A DNA stretch of 54,970 nucleotides from Myxosarcina sp. GI1. Its GTDB lineage: Bacteria > Cyanobacteriota > Cyanobacteriia > Cyanobacteriales > Xenococcaceae. Each line of letters opens with the position of its first letter. Positions within the stretch are counted from its first letter, which is position 1. A model generated the notes under the pieces. That model saw nothing but the letters and a program-made list of their open reading frames with translations, did no database searches and was not told where the DNA came from. The translations under genes were made by a program, and so were the position numbers. The DNA lies in assembly GCF_000756305.1 (NCBI RefSeq), contig NZ_JRFE01000035.1:438-55407 (forward strand), given 5' to 3'. Below, in pieces: positions 34,169 through 43,014 of the stretch.

Positions 34169-34837
34169 ATGTCTAAAAATCCAAAAATAGGCTTAGAAGG
34201 ACTGCTTCGTCCAGAAGATAGTATCCTGGTACTTATTGACCACCAGCCCTATCAGTTTGCCAACTTGAACAGCCATGAACCTACGACGATCGTTAACAAT
34301 GTTATTGGTCTTGCCAAATCGGCAAAGGTGTTCGACGTACCAACAATCCTTACCACAGTAATTGAAGAAAGAGGGGGTTATATCATTAAGGGACTACAGG
34401 ATGTTTTTCCCGATCGAAAACCGATCGACCGCACTTTCATCAATACATGGGAAGATCCAAACGTTACAGATGTAGTGAAGAAAAGTGGACGCAAGCAACT
34501 TATACTTGCTGCACTTTACACCGAGATCTGTCTCGCAATGCCAGCAATTCAGGCGCTTGGTGAGGGTTATGAAGTGTTCATCGTTACCGATGCTTCGGGC
34601 GGTGTTACTGCGGAAGCTCATGACATGGCTGTTCGCCGTATGGTTCAGGCTGGTGCAATTCCAATCAACTGGATGGCTGTACTTGCTGAATGGCAACGTG
34701 ACTGGGCACGCACAGAAACAACTGCGGGTGTCTCAGATATTATTCTCGAGCATGGCGGTGCTAGTGCGGTGGCCCTTGCATGGGAACATCAGCTCTTGGC
34801 AACAACACCTCCTTTAGTGACCTCAGGTGGACATTAA
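34169..34837 (+). CDS. YcaC-type isochorismatase-family cysteine hydrolase 1
   Basis: 222 residues. Asp in LVLIDHQPYQFANL, then RTFINTWEDP, and the nucleophile Cys in LYTEICLAMPA with IVTDASGG after it. YcaC-like members hydrolyse unidentified amides. First intact gene after the module B operator. It pairs in tandem with a second, diverged member at 34956. Intact in length. Confidence 0.87.
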   Translation: MSKNPKIGLEGLLRPEDSILVLIDHQPYQFANLNSHEPTTIVNNVIGLAKSAKVFDVPTILTTVIEERGGYIIKGLQDVFPDRKPIDRTFINTWEDPNVTDVVKKSGRKQLILAALYTEICLAMPAIQALGEGYEVFIVTDASGGVTAEAHDMAVRRMVQAGAIPINWMAVLAEWQRDWARTETTAGVSDIILEHGGASAVALAWEHQLLATTPPLVTSGGH

Positions 34838-34955
34838 TACTTGAGGTTTCCTCTACGGAAGCAACAAGCAAAACAGGAGACAGCATTTTGAAAAAGATAA
34901 AATACGAATCTTTTTAGAAAACAACCATAGACAATATTAAATAGCAAAAATACTG

Positions 34956-35618
34956 ATGAGCAAAATTGAACTTCTAACTCCTCAAAATTCCACACTATTA
35001 ATCATCGACCATCAACCTCAGATGGCTTTTGGGGTGGTCAGTATAGATCGACAGACTTTGAAAAATAACGTTGTCGCGCTGCTAAAAAGTGCCAAAGTAT
35101 TCAAAGTTCCGACAATTCTCACCAGTGTAGAAACGGAAAGCTTTAGCGGTTATATGTGGCCCGAAATTTTAGAAGTTTTTCCCGATAATGATGTATTGGA
35201 AAGAACCAGTATGAACTCTTGGGATGACCAAAAGGTTAGAGATACTGTAGCTGCAACTGGTCGTAAAAAATTAATTCTTTCGGGATTATGGACGGAAGTT
35301 TGTATTAATATGTGCGCCTTCTCCGCTATGGCTGATGATTATGAACTGTATGTCGTGGAAGATGCTTGTGGTGGTACGAGCGAAATGGCTCATCGTGCGT
35401 CTATGAATCGGATGATTCAGGCAGGAGTTGTGCCAGTAACCTGGCAACAAGTACTTTTAGAATGGCAACGAGATTGGGCGCGAAAAGAAACTTACGACAC
35501 AACTCTAGCTGTAGTTAAAGAACACAGCGGAGCTTATGGAATGGGCGTGGACTACGCTTACACAATGGTGCACAAAGCTCCCCAACGCAGCAAACCTACG
35601 AACAAGATCCTTAGTTAA
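34956..35618 (+). CDS. YcaC-type isochorismatase-family cysteine hydrolase 2
   Basis: 220 residues. LLIIDHQPQMAFGVVSIDRQ, SMNSWDD, LWTEVCINMCAF with the nucleophilic Cys, and VVEDACGGTSEMAH. About half identical to the preceding gene, so an older duplication. The stop is 3 bases before the amidohydrolase start, showing an operon. Possibly forms mixed oligomers with the first; inference. Confidence 0.87.
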   Translation: MSKIELLTPQNSTLLIIDHQPQMAFGVVSIDRQTLKNNVVALLKSAKVFKVPTILTSVETESFSGYMWPEILEVFPDNDVLERTSMNSWDDQKVRDTVAATGRKKLILSGLWTEVCINMCAFSAMADDYELYVVEDACGGTSEMAHRASMNRMIQAGVVPVTWQQVLLEWQRDWARKETYDTTLAVVKEHSGAYGMGVDYAYTMVHKAPQRSKPTNKILS

Positions 35619-35621
35619 ATA

Positions 35622-37592
35622 ATGAATAATTATCGCAAGACTAAAAGACGTGATTTTTTTAAGTGGGCTTTAGCAGCAGGATTTTCGACTTACTTACTAG
35701 ATAGAAAATCTTGGGGACAAAATCCTCCCGAACCTGCTACCAATCCAGCAGATTTAATTCTTCACAATGCTACTATTGCCACCCAAGACGAGAAACGTTC
35801 TTTTGCCGAAGCCCTAGCAATCAAAGATAATCGCTTTCTGGCTGTAGGAACGGAAAAAGAGGTGATGGCTTATCGAAGTGATAATACCCAAGTTATTAAT
35901 CTCAATCGACGTACCGTAATACCAGGATTAAATGATAGTCACACTCACCTGATTCGCGGTGGTTTGAACTACAACATGGAACTGCGCTGGGATGGCGTTC
36001 CTTCTCTAGCCGATGCCTTGCAAATGCTTAAAGAACAGGCTCGTAGAACTCCTGCTCCACAATGGGTCAGAGTGATTGGCGGTTGGAATGAGTTTCAGTT
36101 TGCCGAAAAAAGAATGCCCACTCTGGCAGAAATCAATGCGGTTTCTCAAGATGTACCCGTATTTATTCTCAATCTCTACAACCGCGCTTTACTCAACGGC
36201 GCAGCATTAAGAGCATTAGGGATCGATCGCAATACCACACCCCCTCCTAATTCTGTCATTGAAAAAGATAGTAATGGTAATCCTACAGGAATGCTGATTG
36301 CTAAACCCAACGCCACAATTTTATATGCTGCGATCGCTCAAGGACCGGTTTTAGGCTTAGAAGACCAAATCAATTCCAGTCGCCACTATATGCGAGAAAT
36401 GAATCGTCTGGGTCTTACTAGCGTTATTGATGCTGGTGGTGGGGGACAAAACTACCCCAATGATTATCAGGTTATCGACCGCCTCCATAAAGATGGTTTA
36501 ATGACGGTGCGAATTGCTTATAACCTGTTTACCCAAAACCCTGGAGAAGAAAAAGCCGATTTTGAACGTTGGATTAATATTGCCAATCCAGCACAGGGAG
36601 ACGACTTTTATCGCCTTAACGGTGCGGGAGAAATGTTAGTTTTTTCGGCTGCGGATTTTGAAGACTTTACCGAACCTCGCCCCGATCTTGCTGCCAAAAT
36701 GGAGACAGAATTAACGGGAGTTATTCAGCTTCTGGCAGAAAATCAATGGCCCTTTAGACTCCATGCAACCTATGACGAGTCTATCTCCCGTTTTTTAAAT
36801 GTCTTTGAAAATGTCAATCGCGCAGTGCCTTTTGAGGGGATGCACTGGATTTTAGACCATGCTGAAACCATTAGCGATCGCAATCTCGAACGAGTCAAAG
36901 CGTTAGGGGGAGGTATTGCCATTCAACATCGCATGGCTTATCAAGGAGAATACTTTGTAGACCGCTATGGTGCTGAGGCTGCAAATCATACTCCCCCAAT
37001 TAAAAAGATGCTGGCAATGGATATTCCCGTATCGGGAGGGACAGACGGCACAAGAGTTGCTAGCTACAATCCCTGGGTGGGTTTGTATTGGCTGGTTTCG
37101 GGCAAGACAGTAGGCGGAATGAGTCTTTATCCCGAAGCAAATCGCTTTGACCGCATGGATGCGTTGAGAATGTATACGAAGGCTACTGCCTGGTTTGACA
37201 ATCAAGAAGGCAACAAAGGCTCGATCGTTCCAGGTCAATTAGCAGATTTAGCCGTGCTTTCAGAAGATTATTTCTCTGTACCAAAAGAGAGAATCAAACA
37301 CCTCGAATCTGTGCTTACTATTGTCGATGGCAAACCCGTCTACGCCACTGAAGAATTCAGCAATTTGTCTCCGCCACCTTTACCTGTAAGTCCCAATTGG
37401 TCGCCCGTGAAGTATTTCGGCGGTTATCACAATGATTCCAAGGTTACTTTACTAACCGCCAACCAACAGCAATCTGTCACAAAGGCGATCGCGAATCCGC
37501 CGAACCAGCACAATTTCAATCTTTCTTCTCTTAGTAGATCGGGTAGTCTATCTCGTTTCTGGGGAGGTATGGCTTGCGCTTGCTGTTACTAA
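35622..37592 (+). CDS. Tat-exported amidohydrolase (YtcJ-like)
   Basis: 656 residues. The N-terminus has a twin-Arg signal, T-K-R-R-D-F-F-K-W-A-L-A-A-G-F, so the enzyme is probably periplasmic. The barrel has VIPGLNDSHTHLIRGG (metal HxH), FRLHATYDES, WILDHAETI and SGGTDGTRV, the YtcJ/DUF amidohydrolase-3 pattern. The C-terminal tail ends RFWGGMACACCY, a short Cys-rich ending I have seen in cyanobacterial homologues. Hydrolyses an amide or related bond in an unknown substrate. Same operon as the hydrolases and the porin that follows. Confidence 0.85.
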   Translation: MNNYRKTKRRDFFKWALAAGFSTYLLDRKSWGQNPPEPATNPADLILHNATIATQDEKRSFAEALAIKDNRFLAVGTEKEVMAYRSDNTQVINLNRRTVIPGLNDSHTHLIRGGLNYNMELRWDGVPSLADALQMLKEQARRTPAPQWVRVIGGWNEFQFAEKRMPTLAEINAVSQDVPVFILNLYNRALLNGAALRALGIDRNTTPPPNSVIEKDSNGNPTGMLIAKPNATILYAAIAQGPVLGLEDQINSSRHYMREMNRLGLTSVIDAGGGGQNYPNDYQVIDRLHKDGLMTVRIAYNLFTQNPGEEKADFERWINIANPAQGDDFYRLNGAGEMLVFSAADFEDFTEPRPDLAAKMETELTGVIQLLAENQWPFRLHATYDESISRFLNVFENVNRAVPFEGMHWILDHAETISDRNLERVKALGGGIAIQHRMAYQGEYFVDRYGAEAANHTPPIKKMLAMDIPVSGGTDGTRVASYNPWVGLYWLVSGKTVGGMSLYPEANRFDRMDALRMYTKATAWFDNQEGNKGSIVPGQLADLAVLSEDYFSVPKERIKHLESVLTIVDGKPVYATEEFSNLSPPPLPVSPNWSPVKYFGGYHNDSKVTLLTANQQQSVTKAIANPPNQHNFNLSSLSRSGSLSRFWGGMACACCY

Positions 37593-37625
37593 ACCTCATT
37601 GAGATAAGAAACAGGAGTTTTTAGA

Positions 37626-39257
37626 GTGAAAGTCAAACAACAGATACCAAAGCTATGGGTCTTACTTCCAATTGCTTTATACAAAGAGACATCCTTTAAA
37701 ACTTGCTACTTGCTATCTCGATTCTGCTTGACTGGACTGTCCATTTGCTACTTTACCTTATTAAGCGGATTAGGCACTAAAGTTTTAGCTCGACAACCTA
37801 CTCAGTATACAGAAAATCAACAAATTACAAACGTCCGAGATTTACAAGATGTTCGTCCCACAGACTGGGCTTATTCTGCTTTGCAAAATTTAATCGAACG
37901 ATATGGCTTTCCTCAAGGTTATGAAGACGGAACTTTTAGAGGAGATCGCTCTCTAAGTCGCTATGAATTTGCAGCAGCCTTGAACGCTCTGTTAACGAAA
38001 GTTGAATTAGATCGCCGATCCTTCCCTCAAGAGGATTTTGAAACCTTAAGCAGATTACAACGAGATTTTGCCTCGGAGTTAGAGACGATTGCCTCAAAAA
38101 TAGATCGATTAGATAAGCGAGTTAGCGTATTAGAAGATGAGCAGTTCTCCACTACAACAAAATTAAGCGGTCAGGTTATCTTTGCCACAACTGCTGCCTT
38201 CAGAGACGATAAAGCAATTCCCGCAGGAGAGTCAACTGAAGATTCAGAAGAAATCGACAATAATTTTACTTTCAGCAATCGTATTCGCTTGTTTTTAAAT
38301 ACTAGCTTCACAGGTCAAGATTTGTTGCGAGTCAGATTGTTAGCAGGTAATGTTCAAAATCTAAGCTCTGCTACGGGTACCAATATGACTCGTTTGAGCT
38401 TTGATAATGATACTGACAACCAGCTCGAAGTCGACCAGTTATTCTATCAATTTCCAGTAGCAGACGAGATCGAGATAACTTTACTTTCAGTGGGTACAAT
38501 TTTTGACGTAGTTGATGTTGCTAATCCCTTGTTGGGAAGTGATGCTACAGGTTCTCCTTTTTTGTTTGGAGTTCGCAGTCCTATCTATCGGGAAAATATT
38601 GGGGGGACTGGAGCAGGCATTAGCTACGATATTAGTTCGCAGTTTAATCTGTCTGCCGTTTATTTAGCTGAAGATGCAGCTTCACCCGAAGATGGTTCTG
38701 GATTATTTGACGGAGAATTTACTGCTTTGGGTCAGTTTACTTGGAAACCTACCGATTCTGGTCAAATAGCTCTGGCTTATTCCCGTTCATATAATGCTGT
38801 TGACATCAATGCAGGTGGACAAAACACGAACGCTCCTTTTGGTGATAGCAGCGATAGTATTAGCGCAGATTCTTTTGGCTTTATTACCAACTGGCAAATT
38901 AACTCTCAAATATTTCTTGGTGGTTGGGCTGGCTGGGTACGTGCCGTCGCTCAAGACCTCGAAGATAAACCTACAGCAGAAATTTTATACTATGCTGCTA
39001 CCTTTGCCGTAACCGATTTCGCTAAAGAAGGGGATTTAACGGGGGTGGTTTTTGGTCAACCCCCCAAATTAATCGAGAACGAGTTTGCAGGAATTGAAGA
39101 TCCCGATCCCGCCCTCAATTTGGAATTGTTTTATCGTTTTCCCGCCAGCGATCGCATTTCTGTAACTCCTGGATTTTTGGTGATTTTTAATCCCGAACAT
39201 AACGATAGTAATGACACCATTTATATGGGAACTGTACGGACGACGTTTTCTTTTTAA
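37626..39257 (+). CDS. SLH-domain OprB-type outer-membrane porin
   Basis: 543 residues, GTG start with AGGAG nearby. A long N-terminal region ends in a hydrophobic signal segment (FCLTGLSICYFTLLSGLG), then an SLH domain (DVRPTDWAYSALQNLIERYG, GYEDGTFRGDRSLSRYEFA), a coiled coil (IASKIDRLDKRVSVLEDEQF), and a beta-barrel with a C-terminal Phe (TFSF). Cyanobacterial porins of this type take up inorganic ions or small organics. It follows a Tat amidohydrolase and could import that enzyme's substrate. Confidence 0.88.
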   Translation: MKVKQQIPKLWVLLPIALYKETSFKTCYLLSRFCLTGLSICYFTLLSGLGTKVLARQPTQYTENQQITNVRDLQDVRPTDWAYSALQNLIERYGFPQGYEDGTFRGDRSLSRYEFAAALNALLTKVELDRRSFPQEDFETLSRLQRDFASELETIASKIDRLDKRVSVLEDEQFSTTTKLSGQVIFATTAAFRDDKAIPAGESTEDSEEIDNNFTFSNRIRLFLNTSFTGQDLLRVRLLAGNVQNLSSATGTNMTRLSFDNDTDNQLEVDQLFYQFPVADEIEITLLSVGTIFDVVDVANPLLGSDATGSPFLFGVRSPIYRENIGGTGAGISYDISSQFNLSAVYLAEDAASPEDGSGLFDGEFTALGQFTWKPTDSGQIALAYSRSYNAVDINAGGQNTNAPFGDSSDSISADSFGFITNWQINSQIFLGGWAGWVRAVAQDLEDKPTAEILYYAATFAVTDFAKEGDLTGVVFGQPPKLIENEFAGIEDPDPALNLELFYRFPASDRISVTPGFLVIFNPEHNDSNDTIYMGTVRTTFSF

Positions 39258-39290
39258 TTCTTTTGATAAAACTAAAATCTGATTAGGCTG

Positions 39291-39851
39291 ATGAATACCG
39301 AAACAAATCTTCAAAATCAACAGGTTACGGCAATTATTTCTCACTATATACGTCCCGATCGAGAAACGGGTTACGAAGAGTGGCTGCAAGGAATATCCCA
39401 AACTGCGAGAAAATTTGAAGGTCATAACGGAGTAACTATCCTCAGACCAAAATCTAGCTCTGGTGGTGAATATGCAATTATTTTACGTTTTAATAATTAT
39501 AATAATCTTCGTCAATGGATGCGATCGCCCGAACGTCGAGATTGGATCGAGCGAGCTAAACCCTTAACCGAAAAGCCTGAAAATGTGCAAGTTTTAACAG
39601 GATTAGAAGCCTTAGTATCTCTGCCAAATGTCGCCTCAACTCCACCTCCTAAATATAAGACTGCCTTTGTTACCTGGATTGGGGTTTTTATATGTGTATC
39701 TACTCTAGGTCATTTTGTTGCCCCGTACTTGGCAGGTTTACCCTATCTATTGCGTCAAGCAATTATTACTGCAATAGTAGTTTTGTTGTTGGCTTATGTA
39801 GTAATGCCCAGATTAACCCGCCTGTTTCATGAATGGCTTCACCCATCATAA
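39291..39851 (+). CDS. ABM-domain protein with two C-terminal membrane helices
   Basis: 186 residues. Residues 10-100 match antibiotic-biosynthesis monooxygenase folds (VTAIISHYIRPDRETGYEEWL, EGHNGVTILRP, YAIILRFNNYNNLRQWM). Two hydrophobic helices follow (WIGVFICVSTLGHFVAPYLA and IITAIVVLLLAYVVMP). Membrane-bound ABM proteins are known mainly as small quinone-modifying or sensing proteins; the exact reaction is unknown. In operon with the porin and a pirin. Confidence 0.78.
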   Translation: MNTETNLQNQQVTAIISHYIRPDRETGYEEWLQGISQTARKFEGHNGVTILRPKSSSGGEYAIILRFNNYNNLRQWMRSPERRDWIERAKPLTEKPENVQVLTGLEALVSLPNVASTPPPKYKTAFVTWIGVFICVSTLGHFVAPYLAGLPYLLRQAIITAIVVLLLAYVVMPRLTRLFHEWLHPS

Positions 39852-39896
39852 AATTTGTATTCAAAATCAAATAATCCATACCTGCTGTTTGTTCTT

Positions 39897-40790
39897 ATGA
39901 CTAATATTACTCAAATACTTACTCCCCACATCAAAGATTTAGGCGGATTCAACGCTCGTCGTAGCTTACCCCATAATGAACGGATGATGGTTGGCTCGTT
40001 CATTTTCTTCGACCATTTAGGTCCTGCCGTATTTCTTCCTGGCGAGGGGGTAGATGTCAGACCACATCCTCATATCAATTTAGCAACGGTTACTTATCTG
40101 TTTGAGGGTGCATTACTGCATCGCGATAGCCTTGGCAGCGTTCGTGAAATTCAGCCTGGTGCAGTTAACTGGATGAGTGCGGGAACGGGAATCGTTCACT
40201 CGGAAAGAAGTCCAGATAGCGATCGCGCTATTAAAAGTACTCTTCATGCAATTCAAATTTGGGTGGCTTTACCCGAATCAGATGAAGAGAGCGAACCTTG
40301 GTTTCGTCATTACAAGAGTGCAGATATTCCAACCTGGACGGAGAACGGAGTGAAAATTACTCTCATTGCAGGAGAAACAAGTGGTAAGCTTTCTCCCGTT
40401 GAAACTCTCTCCCCTACTATTTATCTCGATCTAGTTTTTACTTCAGGAGGCAAATTTAGGCTTCTTGCCGAGTACAGCGAACGAGCAATTTATAGCGTTA
40501 CACCAGAAATTATTATCGATGGCAAAGAGCTAGAACAACACCGAATGGCAATCCTTGCCCCTAAAAATGAAGTGGAAATAACTGCCAAAACCGATGCTAG
40601 ATGTATAGTTATTGGTGGTGAACCTGTAGGAGAACGCCATAAATGGTGGAACTTTGTCTCCAGTCGCCAAGAGCGAATCGAACAAGCTAAACAAGATTGG
40701 CAATCGGGTAAATTTCCTCTAGTACCACAAGAAACCGAATTTATTCCACTCCCTGAAGAAGAAACTGCAAGACCACAACCTTTGAGCTGA
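39897..40790 (+). CDS. Pirin-family protein (PirA-like)
   Basis: 297 residues from the ATG at 39897; an in-frame TTG at 39855 is less likely because the family starts near MTNITQILTPHIKDLGGF. Contains VRPHPHINLATVTYLFEGALLHRDSLG and WMSAGTGIVHSERSP, the pirin cupin signature with intact metal His. A longer C-terminal extension than at 31820. Likely a redox or quercetinase-type protein in the operon. Confidence 0.87.
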   Translation: MTNITQILTPHIKDLGGFNARRSLPHNERMMVGSFIFFDHLGPAVFLPGEGVDVRPHPHINLATVTYLFEGALLHRDSLGSVREIQPGAVNWMSAGTGIVHSERSPDSDRAIKSTLHAIQIWVALPESDEESEPWFRHYKSADIPTWTENGVKITLIAGETSGKLSPVETLSPTIYLDLVFTSGGKFRLLAEYSERAIYSVTPEIIIDGKELEQHRMAILAPKNEVEITAKTDARCIVIGGEPVGERHKWWNFVSSRQERIEQAKQDWQSGKFPLVPQETEFIPLPEEETARPQPLS

Positions 40791-40793
40791 GAG

Positions 40794-41075
40794 CATTTGT
40801 TAAATACTACAATTCCGTCTCAAGTTTTTGCAACAGTACCCAAATCAGCATTTCATTGAGAATAGCCTTATGACGCATTTAAAATTACAGAGCAAGAATG
40901 ATTTCGATCATGAGGTTATCCCTCAAACTGATTCTCTCCACGACTCTAACGTCAATCATGCCCCGATCGCGATCGCGCAAGAAGTCGCTGAGTTGCTGAA
41001 GCAATCTTATCCATTACAGGCTGATGGAATCGATAACGTAGAATTAATAGACGGAAGCAGTTCTGCTGAACGAGC
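40794..41075 (+). repeat. ~285-bp duplicated block, copy 2
   Basis: Second copy of 33558-33843, again directly downstream of a pirin/DUF operon and directly upstream of araC sequence. Confidence 0.7.
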
Positions 41076-41088
41076 GACTACTGACTGA
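40870..41088 (+). CDS. Short hypothetical ORF MTHLKLQ, copy 2
   Basis: 72 residues nearly identical to 33634-33852 (five to ten substitutions, chiefly Cys/Ser and near the C-terminus). Its stop abuts the araC remnant. Substitutions without stops hint at some coding constraint, but the function is unknown. Confidence 0.4.
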   Translation: MTHLKLQSKNDFDHEVIPQTDSLHDSNVNHAPIAIAQEVAELLKQSYPLQADGIDNVELIDGSSSAERATTD

Positions 41089-41089
41089 G

Positions 41090-41546
41090 CTGCTTTTAGC
41101 TGAGTTGAGATCGGGTGGGATGATGGGGCAATTATATGTCGAATCACTCACTCAAATCCTGGTGATTCATTTACTACGACACTATTCGACCCTAACACAA
41201 CCGATCGCATCACAAAACAGCAGCTTCACTCGCACCTAGTTGCAGCAGGCGATCGATTACATCCAAGCTTATCTGAATCGAGGTTTGTCTTTGGCTGAAT
41301 TAGCAAGTGTAATTAATATCAGCCCTACTTATTTTGCCAGTTTGTTCAAACAAGCAATGGGAATCTCTCCTCATCAGTACGCGATTCAGCAGCGGGTGGA
41401 AAGGGCGAAAATAGATGCTGATGAAAACGGATTTGGCGATCGCAGACATCGCCTTACAAGTCGGCTTCTCTAGTCAAAGCCCTCTGACGCAATGGTTTAA
41501 GCGATTGACTGGAGTAACACCAAAGCAAATTCGCCTTTCATCATAA
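41090..41546 (+). pseudogene. araC pseudogene (module C)
   Basis: Lacks the N-terminal ~160 residues. Reads LLLAELRSGGMMGQLYVESL..., then a TAG at 41237-41239, continues LQQAIDYIQAYLNRGLSLAELAS, then an extra A near 41410 (AAAATAGATG versus AAAATGATG) shifts the frame. The native ending VTPKQIRLSS with TAA is in the shifted frame. Three lesions, no product. Confidence 0.85.
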
Positions 41547-41582
41547 GAATCTGATAAATCACCATAAGAATTTGAAAGAAAT
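41542..41582. promoter_or_regulatory. AraC-type direct-repeat operator (module C)
   Basis: CATAAGAATCTGATAAATCA at 41542 and CATAAGAATTTGAAAGAAAT at 41563, 21 bp apart, followed by a TTAGAACTCAGTATACT stretch that resembles a promoter. It overlaps the end of the dead araC gene. Confidence 0.68.
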
Positions 41583-41690
41583 CGAAACTTAGAACTCAGT
41601 ATACTTTAGATCGATGCAACAAACGTGATGCTAAAAGAAACACAATAGTGTTTCAAAAAAATATCAACTGTACTAAAATAAAGGAACAAA

Positions 41691-42092
41691 ATGAGTAAGC
41701 CCAAATTTTTTGTCACCCCTGGCTATGGGGAACGCATGCTGAATGAATTACATTACTCGCAAGCGCTAAAAATTGGCAATCGAGTGGAGATATCAGGACA
41801 AGGCGGCTGGGATGACGATCTGCAAATTCCCGAATCGCTCGCGGACGAGATTGCTCAGGCATTTAGGAACATAGAGCGAACCTTGGCAACTGCCGATGCG
41901 GGTTGGGAGCATGTTGTCCACGTAAATTCTTACCATGTTGGAGGGTTTCCCCCAGAGGTTAACGATGTGATGGTCAAGCTATTTCGTCATTACATGCCCA
42001 ATCATGCCCCAATTTGGACAGAGCTAGGTGTCGCGGCGCTTGCACTGCCAACGATGCGGATTGAAATTCGCGCTACTGCAATTGTTCCTTAA
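41691..42092 (+). CDS. Rid-family protein 2, Arg-less
   Basis: 133 residues. Rid core: KIGNRVEISGQGGWDDDLQIP, QAFRNIERTLATADAGWEHVVHV, and MRIEIRATAIV. The catalytic Arg position (P-A-R-S in RidA) is H-A-P-I here, so enamine deamination is not predicted. First gene after the module C operator; followed by AzoR. Confidence 0.84.
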   Translation: MSKPKFFVTPGYGERMLNELHYSQALKIGNRVEISGQGGWDDDLQIPESLADEIAQAFRNIERTLATADAGWEHVVHVNSYHVGGFPPEVNDVMVKLFRHYMPNHAPIWTELGVAALALPTMRIEIRATAIVP

Positions 42093-42151
42093 GTTTTGCA
42101 TCAGCGGTAGCTTACTGTCTAGATGAAATTAAAGTTTCTGATTGAGGCACT

Positions 42152-42772
42152 ATGGCAAGCATTCTGCATATCGATTCAAGTCCAAGAGGCGAGCGTTCTA
42201 AATCTCGCCAATTAGCTAAAGAGTTCATCACGGCGTGGCAAGACCGACATCCTGATGATGCGATCGCCTATCGCGATCTAAGACAAACTCCAGTTCCTCA
42301 CGTCACCGAAGACTGGATTGCAGCTTACTTTACTCCTCCAGAAGCACTGACTCCAGAAATGGCTGAACTGCTGAAGTTTTCCGACGAGTTAGTGGATGAA
42401 TTTTTGGCAGCAGATAGATGTGTTTTCAGCGTGCCAATGTATAACTTCAGCATTCCATCCAACTTCAAAGCCTACATCGACCACATTGTTCGTGTGAATC
42501 GCACATTCAGCGATGAAAATGGTCAATTTAAAGGATTTGCGAATGGTAAGAAAGTGTTGTTCATTACCTCACGAGGCGTTGAGTTTGGATCGGGTTCTCC
42601 CTATGAAGGATGGGATGCTCAGGAACCTGCACTCCGTTATCCTTTTCAATTCATGGGTGTCACTGATATTCAGTTCATTCATGCCAATGGTTTAGATCTG
42701 GGAGATGACGCACGAAAACGGGGGCTAAACGAAGCACGGTCTAAAATTCAAGCGTTAGTAGGCAGTTGGTAG
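42152..42772 (+). CDS. azoR: FMN-dependent NADH-quinone/azo reductase
   Basis: 206 residues. Flavodoxin-like fold with LHIDSSPRGERSKSRQLAKEF, VFSVPMYNFSIPSNFKAYID and VLFITSRGVEFGSGSP, all family hallmarks. Reduces quinones and azo compounds with NAD(P)H. Full length. Its position after a Rid gene under an AraC-type operator supports a quinone/electrophile detoxification module. Confidence 0.93.
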   Translation: MASILHIDSSPRGERSKSRQLAKEFITAWQDRHPDDAIAYRDLRQTPVPHVTEDWIAAYFTPPEALTPEMAELLKFSDELVDEFLAADRCVFSVPMYNFSIPSNFKAYIDHIVRVNRTFSDENGQFKGFANGKKVLFITSRGVEFGSGSPYEGWDAQEPALRYPFQFMGVTDIQFIHANGLDLGDDARKRGLNEARSKIQALVGSW

Positions 42773-42788
42773 TACCAGCTGGCTAAAA

Positions 42789-42870
42789 AGATCGCAGACA
42801 TTGCTTTTTACAAGTAAGTTACTCCAGTCAAAGCAAGTTCGCTTTTCACCATAAGAATCTAAAAGAAGTT
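42789..42870 (+). pseudogene. araC relic with single operator repeat (module D)
   Basis: AAGATCGCAGACATTGC and TACAAGT, then TTACTCCAGTCAAAGCAAG and TTCGCTTTTCACC match separated parts of the araC C-terminus, with deletions. CATAAGAATCTAAAAGAAG begins at 42850; only one operator half remains, as if recombination between the two repeats removed one. Confidence 0.65.
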
Positions 42871-43014
42871 AAGCATTAAAACTCAGTGCATTGGCGATAG
42901 ATAGAAAATCTAATCAGTTTAGGAATGACCGAGAACCCAACATCGGTTGCTCACAGCACCTACTATCTAAAACCAAGAATGGATTATTACCTTAAACTCA
43001 ACCGAAAAAGTATT

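Noticed and set aside
40870-41088. MTHLKLQ ORF as the N-terminus of the AraC regulator
   Set aside because: It does not match the N-terminal sensor of the intact AraC at 16863, and its stop precedes the araC frame.
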